The position numbers and the translations under genes were made by a program. Below the pieces are notes generated by a model, which saw only the letters and a list, made by a program, of their open reading frames with translations, ran no database searches and had not been told where the DNA came from. Of a stretch of DNA of 64,000 nt, positions 56,391 through 64,000 are shown piece after piece (position 1 is the stretch's first letter; every line of letters begins with the position of its first letter). Origin of the DNA: Hygrophila difformis. Its lineage: Eukaryota > Streptophyta > Magnoliopsida > Lamiales > Acanthaceae. The stretch covers positions 57,777,628 through 57,841,627 of the forward strand of contig JAOANR010000003.1 of NCBI GenBank assembly GCA_030278955.1, written 5' to 3'.

Positions 56391-56719
56391 CCGCGCGCTA
56401 TGTCTGTACAGCGTGGAGGGAGCTAATATTCAAAGAATGTTCTCCAGATTTTGTTTATACAAAGAACTGAATGCCTCGCGATAGTTTCTGTAAGAATGCG
56501 GCGAGGTACTCAATTCCTACTTATAGATAGTGGTTATATACATATAAGAAGTAAAAGTAAATGATTAATATCCTATAAAATGGATATCAAGTCTATTGCT
56601 GTTATAGATTGATCCTCTCGCTTTGTCAGATTGACATCGCGTGAGTATTTGAATAGCCTTTGTCATAATAGATCTATCTGGATATTTCCTCGCATCATCT
56701 TTTAGGATGAAGCGAGGGA
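56391..56719. repeat. Leader palindromes of the Athila-like LTR
   Basis: Degenerate hairpins with CTCGC/GCGAG arms, the best being CCTCGCATCATC/GATGAAGCGAGG at 56688-56717 (11 of 12 pairs). They occupy the leader, as cluster 1 does in LTRs A-D. Confidence 0.75.
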
Positions 56720-57582
56720 ATATCCTTATTCGAAGTAAATGATCAGAATTTATAACTGTCATAACTACCTTCTGGAATTTCTGTTTAGAAAATTATGAAC
56801 GTAGAATCTTTTGCATCCAGGTTCATGAACTCAAACTTATTGATTCTCAAAGATTATCAAGCGATGATTAACACTGCATGGGTCTCTAGGAACCTTTTAG
56901 AGTTCTGAACATTAAACCTTATGATTCTCATCTATAAACATAATATTGACAGAAAATCGAGTAAATTCATAATTCTGCCAGATCATACCTAACTCGGTTA
57001 CAACATCCAAATTTCTTACGTAATTGGAACGAACAATTTGCGCATTAAAGATGTGGAAGTGTTATGATCTTCGAAAATCGAATTCAAGATATGATGCAAA
57101 ATTCAGATTTAAATGATGAAATTGAAGTTTATACTCTGCTGAAACAGAATTACGAAATGGAAATAGAAACCAGAAAGATAAGAAATTCACAATCTGATAA
57201 CCGATCATTCTTCTTGTATCTCAAATAACAAAGAATTAAAAACGAATACACCTGGAAATCTGATTGCTATCAGAATAATGCAAAGATGAGCGAGCGAGTC
57301 GGAGTTTAGATGATGATCGTCATGGTGGATGAACAAGCGATCCGAAAGCAACTCTCTTCCCAAGGTATCCTCTAGCTAGTCTAACAACTAATCTTAAAGA
57401 AAACTACTGCGAAATTGAATTACAGATCTACGAAAACAAATTACAAATCTGAAGAACATCAAAATAAATTGCAGAGAAAATTAAATCCTAACCTACCTAC
57501 TAAATTCTAAAAAGTGGACTGGAGAGTAAAGTCGAGCTATTCTCTTCAATCTCCCGCCTTGCTGAGCTGATTCCCCAAGGGT

Positions 57583-57593
57583 CTTATTTATAG
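57583..57593 (-). promoter_or_regulatory. TATA box of the Athila-like 5' LTR
   Basis: The minus strand reads CTATAAATAAG. It implies transcription starting near 57555, so U3 is about 0.6 kb and the R-U5 leader about 2.7 kb. Confidence 0.65.
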
Positions 57594-57651
57594 ATGGTTG
57601 TTGTAACTGCTTCTGCCTTGGATGATAACCGCTCGCATCAGAATAGCTCTC

Positions 57652-57985
57652 CTCTCGCTTTGTCCAGTTCCTTCAAAGCGAGAGTCAGAAATGTAATCAT
57701 CTTTCTTGATGAGGCGAGGTCTCACAGTTTCTCCAAGGAATCTGCTTCTCGCCATAACGGATAAAACTTCTGTCTTGCACAGACTTCCTTTCCTCGCGAT
57801 GTCAATCATCATCGCGTGGACTTCAGCATCCGCACATTTTCCTTAAATCTTTTCCTGATAGGAAACAAGCCCTCGCACCATTCCTTTTCTTTCCTCGCTA
57901 TGTCCTTTCCACTTCTTGCTGTTTTCCAGCTTAACTTCCTTCTGCATGACGAAGCGTGGATCAGTTCAATAGAAACACTGCGTGC
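57652..57985. repeat. U3 palindromes of the Athila-like LTR
   Basis: CTCTCGCTTTG/CAAAGCGAGAG at 57652-57684 is an 11-bp perfect stem. Further CTCGC, GCGATG/CATCGC and GCGTGG half-sites follow to about 57985. Confidence 0.8.
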
Positions 57986-58775
57986 GAGACTTACAACGAA
58001 AACTCAGAATTTCAAGCCATTTTTCATGTATTTTCCAACTTCTTTGCAATCTTAATTCTTCTTCCATCTTTTCTAATCCTTTGTGATCATTCATCAAAAA
58101 TCAATGGAATTAAGAGCAAGAGATCATCATTAAGACACTAAATTGGACGCAAATGACAGTCACAAAAGGCTGTCATCAATTTACATGTAAGTTACTTGAA
58201 TATACATGGACAAATTAATATTTTGACATTTCCAGCAAGACAACATCCTCCAAATTAAGTACCAATAGATTTTCTTTTTCTTTTAAAAAAAATTTATGGT
58301 TCCCAACATAAAGAATTAGTACTTTTTAACCTCATAAAACATTAAATTATAAATAATTCAAACTAAAATCAAAATAATATATACTCCACTAATTAACTAA
58401 TTAGACTAAAACCTTTAAATTCAAAAGAAGATCGACTCTGTAGAAATAACATAACACAGAACCAGAAACAAGTATCTTTAAACTGTTTTATTACAGTACC
58501 ATTTAAATAACATGCAACCATTAACTTACTTACTAATCGCAAGGGTACAAGAACAAGAGAACTAAATCAGAAGCAGGGGAAGGTGAGAATGAGAATGTGA
58601 GAAATCGAAAATTGGAGGAGGCACAAGCGACGACAACAAAGCAGTGGCAGCGCATGGGCACGTAGTCGTTGAATTTATCCAATTTTTTGTTTAATTTCTT
58701 TACCCTTTTTCCTATTTTTGTGTTTGAATTTACCCAATGTCTACAACAATAAGTTTGGATACGATGCCCTACAAC

Positions 58776-58905
58776 TCTTGCACATTGTGCAAAATCAGTG
58801 CAAATTTCATGAGTTGTGAAAAATCGGTGCAAATTTCGTGCGTTGTGCAAACCCAATGCTAGTTTTGTGCATTGTGCAAACCGAGTACAAGTTATACAAT
58901 GTATA
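58776..58905. repeat. GTGCAAA minisatellite, copy 1
   Basis: Irregular tandem units of roughly 25-30 bases built on TGTGCAAAATCAGTGCAAATT. The counterpart is at 61332-61448. Confidence 0.75.
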
Positions 58906-59082
58906 AGTTACTTGTATATTTAGTTAAATATTTTCCCAGTACAAGTTATACATTGTATTATTACTTGTATATTTAGTTAACTAGTTTCATTTGTTTTATC
59001 CAAATTGATAGACAGAATGATGCATTCAGATACAATATGGTTATCGGAAATTTACTTATATTTACTTTTTAGCAATCCACTT

Positions 59083-59254
59083 ATTTTTTATTTGTCTTTG
59101 GTTGAAGCCGAAACCAGAGAAAGGGTGGTGGGAGCCCATGCGACACAAATTACAAAGGGAACAAAAGGGATGGATAGAGGGCTGGGTGCGGAATCAAACG
59201 CCAACCTAAGGTTTGAAGGCAGGGACTTTTGCCACTTGGGCTAGTCATCATCCC
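59083..59254 (-). mobile_element. tRNA-derived SINE, copy 1
   Basis: On the minus strand it starts GGGGATGA, with an A box (ACTAGCCCAAGTGGC) and a decayed B box. The flanks CAATCCACTT at 59073-59082 and 59255-59264 are its target duplication. The identical insertion is in the paralog at 61584-61747, so it predates the tandem duplication. Confidence 0.8.
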
Positions 59255-59577
59255 CAATCCACTTAATTAGATGGCAAACATAATACTTCCTTTAGCACTT
59301 AGGTAGTGTTTTGCTTATTGCACAAAGGACTCCCCGCCCATAGAAGTGAGTTGATACATCTTTGGATGGCACATGGATACATTTCATCAGATGGAATTAG
59401 AACTAGATCGGGTCGCTATTCTAAAATGTCATTTTGAATTGTATATTCTTAGAGGACTATGTCATGATACATGATCTTGCTCAATCCCACAAGCTTATCG
59501 CAAGCATGCAGGTTCAAAATATTGAGATTCCAAAGATTGCATAATGAATCAGTCGAAATACGCATTCCAGAATGACA

Positions 59578-60011
59578 TATATTTAACATCTCGTTTCTGT
59601 CCTTCTTGATAAACCAAGATATCAATAATTTTCTCTTTTCACTTCACTACCCTACACATGATCTACATCATTCAATTTGGATCATGTCTCACGTGAAAGC
59701 TTAGCCGGGACAATCTTGCTTGGGCCCTCAAAATCTATCTTGACTAGATGGAACTTATGACGCTCTTCAGGCAAGACTTCCAGTTTTTCCGTAACCCCCT
59801 TAATCATTTTCGCAATATTGGGCCGGAACATGAGCTTCTTTAATCCATATTGGTGTCTTCGACCCTTCTTCAACTTTGATTTGGAAACATAAGGGTTCTA
59901 TTCGTCCAATATATCATCGATCTCGTAAGTGAGATCTTTGACGTTGGTGAGCCAGATTCGTACTAGCTCTTTGTCCAGTTGCCTCTGTTCAGCATCTTCA
60001 TGCACAGTCTG
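59578..60011 (-). pseudogene. CC-NB-LRR copy 1: coiled-coil remnant
   Basis: The minus strand reads KLMFRPNIAKMIKGVTEKLE, then VLPEERHKFHLVKIDFEGPS, and upstream the LTNVKDLTYEIDDI-type EDVID region. The NB-ARC and most LRRs are missing: sequence equivalent to about 62086-63290 of copy 2 is deleted, joining the linker directly to the LRR tail. The 5' end is cut by TRIM-like sequence at 60012. It is non-functional. Confidence 0.75.
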
Positions 60012-60106
60012 TGTTAGAAGATGAACCTAAAACTTCAACCCAAAACCAATTGTTAGTAGGTAAAGTGGTCCATGTCCATATAAATAGAGAATATCAACAA
60101 TGGGAA
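60012..60106 (-). mobile_element. TRIM-like LTR fragment
   Basis: Starts TGTTAGAAGATGAACC and resembles 63712-63825 and 63892-64000 (shared CAACC.AAAACCAATTG, TAGTAG, CATATAAA.AG). Probably one end of a small LTR element. Confidence 0.5.
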
Positions 60107-60769
60107 TGTTGTAACCTTAATCAACAATGCTATGTTGTTTCATAAACTTTCCAAAATGATGTTAATCGAGCATCGAGCCCTTGGGCTGAGGGTTTCGAAT
60201 TTGATGCTCGATATAATCGTCATCATCTTCCTCCTCACCATCGAACATTTCAAACATTTCGGGTTCTGGTACAAAACTGGGGGTCACAGCTATAATGGAG
60301 TGGCCAGAATCATTAAAACCCTTGAAACTTTCACTTGCAGATCCTCTAGCAGCAGCTATGGGTTATTCTACATACTAATAATAACTTTAAGGTTGAAGCA
60401 CTGTGCCCATTTTCTTTCTAACAGCCTGGATAGTGGTGAGGATGCCGGATAGCTTCTTCATCTCCTTGTCCACACCATATTGGTCCAATCAGCTAGTCTT
60501 TGATTAAGGAGCTAGCCTAGACTTGTTATCATGAAATTTAGGAATGCTTCGGCCATGATTAAATGGAATGATAATTCAAGTACGAACTAGAAAATAAAAA
60601 TATAAACTTTTAGATCTTATTCCCAAAAAAATAGAATGAGCAAAAATGCATGAAAAAGGTAACAAGAGAATTCAATGTAGATTGCTTGTTGAATCCCCCT
60701 TTTGCATTACTTAGGATTTTTATGGGACCAAATTAACAACACACCTGAACTACAAACTTAAAATTGCTG
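60107..60769. other. Spacer between CC-NB-LRR copies 1 and 2
   Basis: No gene, repeat or promoter that I can identify with confidence. An ORF at 60132-60452 has no recognisable domain. Confidence 0.5.
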
Positions 60770-61331
60770 ATTTACATGTAAATTACTTGAATATACATGG
60801 ATAAATTAACATTTTGGCCTTTCCAGCAAGGCAACATCCTCCAAATTAAGCATCAATAGAAATTTTATTTAAAAAAATAGTCTTTCTGGTTCCCATGATA
60901 AAGAAACATTAGTACCTTTTAACCTCATGAAATATTAAATTATAAATAATTCAATCTAAAATCAAAATGATATATACTCCAAAAATTAAATAATTAGACT
61001 AAAAAATTTAAATTCTATAGAAGATCGACTCAGTCGATATAACATAACACAGAACCAGAAACAGAGGTATCTTTAAACTGTTTTATTACAGTACTATTTA
61101 AATAACATGCAAGACCAAGAGATTTGAATCAGAAGCAGGGGAAGGTGAGAATGAGAATGTGAGAAATCGAAAACTGGAGGAGGCAAAAGCCACGCCAGCG
61201 AAGCAGCGGCAGCGCACGGGCACGTACTCGTGAATTTATCCAATTTTTTGTTTACTTTCTTCACCCTTTTCCCATTTTTTGTTTGAATTTACCAATGTGT
61301 ACAAAAATAAGTTTTGTTATGATACCCTACA

Positions 61332-61448
61332 ACTCTTGCACACTGTCCAAAATCAGTGCAAATTTCGTGCGTTGTGCAAAATTAGTGCAAATGTCGTGCA
61401 AACCCAGTGCAAGTTTCGTGCGTTGTGCAAACCGAGTACAAGTTATAC
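61332..61448. repeat. GTGCAAA minisatellite, copy 2
   Basis: About four irregular units containing GTGCAAATTTCGTGCGTTGT; counterpart of 58776-58905. Confidence 0.75.
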
Positions 61449-61583
61449 AATGTATAAATTACTTGTATATTTAGTTAAATAGTTTCATTTTTTTAATCCA
61501 AATTGATAGACAGAACGATGCATTCAGATACAATATGGTTGTTATAAGAATTTTACTTATATTTACTTTTTGGCAATCCACTT

Positions 61584-61747
61584 ATTTTTTTTGGAGAAGA
61601 CAAAGCAAGAGAAAGGGTGGTGGGAGCCCATGCAACATAATTTACAAAGGGAACAAAGGGGATGGATAGGGAGCTGGGTGGGAAATCGAACCCCCAACCT
61701 AAGGTTGGAAGGCAGAGACTTTTGCCACTTGTGCTAGTCCTCATCCC
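61584..61747 (-). mobile_element. tRNA-derived SINE, copy 2
   Basis: The minus strand begins GGGGATGAGGACTAGCACAA with an A box (TAGCACAAGTGG), a B box (GGGTTCGATTTCC) about 45 bases later, and an A-rich tail. Target duplication CAATCCACTT at 61574-61583 and 61748-61757. Confidence 0.85.
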
Positions 61748-61984
61748 CAATCCACTTTATTAGATGGCGAACATAATACTTCCTTTAGCACTTCAGTAGT
61801 GTTTTGCTTATTGCACTAAGGACTTCCGCTACCCAGAAAAGTGAGTTGATACATCTTTGGATGGCTCATGGATACATTTCATCAGATGGAACTAGAAATA
61901 GATCGGCTCGCTATTTCAAAATGTCATTTTCAGTTGTATATTCTTGGAGGACTACGTCATGATACATGATCTTGCTCAAATCCC

Positions 61985-63711
61985 ACAAGCTTATGGCAAG
62001 CATGCAGATTCAAAATTTGATATTCCAAAGACTGTATAATGAATCAGGAAAATACCCATTCCAGAATGACATAAATTTAACATCCGTAAATGTTTTAGGT
62101 TACCTAGACTTGATGGCAGCTCCTTTGTAAATGTGTTATTCCTTAAGAACCATGAATCATTATGCGCATTCAATACTCTCAAATGGTTATAGTTCTTCAA
62201 GATGAGAGATATATCCTTCTCAATGGTACATTTTAGAAAAGCAACACAACCTGTAAAAGAGTCAACTTGGCGGATTTTTTAATTTGATGCACTTTTAGAA
62301 ATCATATAGAGTTGGGCTCTTGGATCTTTGTTATCCATGATGGATTAGGAAAGATCATGAACAAGATCATGCATAATGACGCGGTCCTCCTCGAATTTAT
62401 AGTTGGAAATGACATTCTGGAGGAGCAACCTCACAATTAACTCATTCCTTACTTTCCATATCAGCTCGCCAATATCCTCTACTTCCAATGATCCATGTGA
62501 TAAGATGTATCCTTGAGCCATCCAATGATGTATCAAATTATTTTTCTGAATACAGAAGTCCTTGGGGGAAGATAGCGCAATAGGCAAAGCACTGCCTAAG
62601 AGCTAAAGGTAGGTGATGATAGCTTATATGTTTCAGAGCTGGAAGTATTAGGGCTTCTTCTTGTGGTAAATCAAATATTCTTCTATTTTCAACAGAAACC
62701 CATTCTCTCACGGTCGTCTTGAATCGCAAAAGGCCTCCAAGCGCCTTGGCAGCCAATGGAACACCAGCACACTTGTTCACTATATGCTTCCCAATGGCTT
62801 CAAGTTCTGGAAATTGCTCGTCCTCCCTTTGTCCAAATGCACATTGTTTAAACAACAAAACACAAAGCCCTTTTGAAACCTCTCTAGATAATTTGCTGGG
62901 AGGGTCCGCATATCTCAGCAACTTTCTTCATTTGTGTGGTGGTAATAATTGAGGAGACAACCAAGGCACAAATCAAAACATCTTTCAATTTATACCACTT
63001 CTCCTGGTTGTCATTCCAAACATCGCCCAACACAATCAAGAACCTCTTCTGGCTTAGAAAATTCGCCACGAGTCGTTCCAAAGCATTTAAATGATGTAGG
63101 TCAATACCCCTGCCACTTTCAGTTTCAGACTCGATCATGGCCTTCAGTAAAGTTTTCCGATCGAAATTATCAAAGACACATACCCAAAGTTTTGGGTCGA
63201 AATGCTCTACTACTTTCCTATCATTGAAAACTAGTTGAGAATGTATTTTCTTGTTGAGGCTTCCAAGACCAACAACAGACATGACGAAAATCTTATTTCC
63301 CTCCTTCTTGATTAACTAAGATATCAATAATTTTCTGTTTTCAGCTTCATTGCCCTACACATGATCTAAATCATTCAATTTTGATTCTGTCACATATGAA
63401 AGCATAGCCGGGACAATCTTGCTTGGCCCCTCAAAATCCATCTTGACTAGATGGAACTTATGACGCTCTTCAGGCACGACTTCCAGTTTTTCAGTAACCC
63501 ACTTAATCCTTTTCGCAATATTGTGCCGGAACATGAGCTTCTTTAATCCATATTGGTGTCGTCAACCCTTCAACTTTGGTTTGGAAATATAAGTGACACA
63601 TTCGTCCAGTATGTCATCGATCACGTAAGTGAGATGTTTGAGGTTGGTGAGCCTGATTCGTACTGGCTCGTTGTCCAGTTGCCTCTGTTCAGTATCTTCA
63701 TGCATAGTCTG
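61985..63711 (-). pseudogene. CC-NB-LRR resistance-gene copy 2 (RGA-like), decayed
   Basis: In order on the minus strand: coiled coil with DTEQRQLDNEPVRIRL and LTYVIDDILDE (EDVID region, 63590-63711), RHKFHL linker, NB-ARC (63282-62590), MHD motif VIMHDLVHDLS (about 62345-62375) and one to two LRRs (LRVLNAHN, LPSSLGNLKHLRMLNL, 62200-61991). Such proteins sense pathogen effectors and bind ADP/ATP. Here the P-loop reads VVGLGSLNKKIHS, lacking the GKT/S, kinase-2 is LIVLGDVW instead of LDDVW, and RNBS-B has Q for [14 protein letters not shown] (GLPL) is kept. Several frameshifts and stops and a very short LRR make it a pseudogene. Confidence 0.9.
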
Positions 63712-64000
63712 TATTAGAAGATGAACATAGAACTTCAACCCAAAACCAATTGTTAGTAGGGATGATCCATGTCCATATAAACAGAGGATATCAACATATA
63801 AGCAGTGTGGGATATTATAACAACCCTCGACGATATGATATCAATCTCGGATACAACGAGATACCTAAATCAGTACATGGCTCTGATACTATGTTAGAAA
63901 GAAATGGACCTAAGTATTCAACCAAAACCAATTGGTAGTAGATAGAATGACCCATATGCATATAAATAGGGGGACATCCCAATATATAAGCCAAAAGAAA
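63712..64000 (-). mobile_element. TRIM-like miniature LTR element, running off the window
   Basis: Two similar short LTR segments (63712-about 63825 and 63892-64000) flank a ~65-base interior. Next to the second, GGCTCTGATACTA (63880-63892 region) is a tRNA-iMet primer site on the minus strand with one mismatch, directly before TGTTAGAAAG. It has truncated the 5' end of CC-NB-LRR copy 2. Confidence 0.6.

Larger units (their letters stand above)
54853..58178 (-). repeat. 5' LTR of the Athila-like gag-pol element
   Basis: It runs from TGAAGCTTTTGAGG at the primer site to GGCTGTCATCA at 58178, 3,326 bases. The outer edge is confirmed because the next base starts ATTTACATGTAA, continuous in the paralogous sequence at 60770. 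A conserved U5 block (GAAAGCGCACGGTATCAAG, 54951-54969) is shared with LTRs A-D although the rest differs. TATA box at 57583-57593; palindromes at 56391-56719 and 57652-57985. No gene is seen within it. A matching 3' LTR is not present in the sequenced window. Confidence 0.9.
58179..59577 (-). repeat. 3' flank and LRR tail of CC-NB-LRR copy 1 (tandem duplicate)
   Basis: Homologous to 60770-62084 with many small differences, including the same SINE and the same minisatellite. Its start coincides exactly with the LTR end at 58178, so the retroelement inserted into this copy. Apart from an LRR remnant near its right end it has no coding potential that I can support. Confidence 0.8.
60770..61984 (-). 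repeat. 3' flank of CC-NB-LRR copy 2 (tandem duplicate)
   Basis: Paralogous to 58179-59577 and carrying the same minisatellite (61332-61448) and SINE. It shows the uninterrupted target of the retroelement: TTGCTG-ATTTA-CATGTAA at 60765-60776. Confidence 0.8.

Noticed and set aside
60132..60452. 106-codon plus-strand ORF between the resistance-gene copies
   Set aside because: No domain, no promoter, and no counterpart in the paralogous spacer.

Overview
The window is nuclear DNA of a flowering plant, almost certainly a eudicot. It is AT-rich and packed with nested LTR retrotransposons whose primer-binding sites match plant tRNA-Asp and tRNA-iMet. It also holds L1-type LINEs, tRNA-derived SINEs, Mutator-like elements with gene fragments, an F-box gene array and a decayed CC-NB-LRR resistance-gene cluster. 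A 500-base N run (38574-39073) is an assembly gap. Nothing points to bacteria, an organelle or a virus.

Layout. 1-3360: decayed gag-protease of an Athila-like Ty3/gypsy element on the minus strand (element 1). 3361-20827: its roughly 4.6-kb 5' LTR (LTR A), interrupted by a solo LTR of the same family (LTR B, 4263-17066), which is itself interrupted by a chromovirus-like element (8052-16288) that has lost pol. 20828-22770: 3' part of an L1-type LINE. 22775-25600: SINE-like sequence, a LINE remnant and a Mutator-like element with long terminal inverted repeats. 25600-38370: a 5'-truncated copia pol split by solo LTR C (26366-37389), which contains solo LTR D (27901-34539), which contains a Pack-MULE carrying a cytochrome P450 fragment plus an unclassified insert. 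38370-38573: a resistance-gene fragment, then the gap. 39074-42237: a frameshifted long ORF of unknown function. 42578-48191: five F-box genes or exons. 48928-54570: an intact 1,880-codon Athila-type gag-pol. 54835-58178: its primer-binding site and 3.3-kb 5' LTR. 58179-64000: two tandem, decayed CC-NB-LRR copies with SINE and TRIM-like insertions.

Main message. The four Athila-like LTRs A-D share a backbone, and each carries two clusters of nested palindromes, one upstream of the TATA box and one in the transcribed leader. The palindrome arms are alike within an LTR but differ completely between some LTRs. In LTR A the outer and inner arms have changed in matched pairs, so the palindromic state, not the sequence, is what is kept. 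The second Athila-like element has its own arm type in its LTR and beside the F-box array. The chromovirus LTRs carry a separate oddity: an array of twelve hairpins that look like tRNA T-arms or Pol III B boxes, with covarying stems.

The F-box array and the long ORF lie on the same strand as gag-pol, between pol and the place where a 3' LTR should be. No LTR is seen between pol and the array, and paralogous resistance-gene copies flank the whole block. One reading is that the array is cargo of the retroelement in the env-like position. The gap prevents proof.
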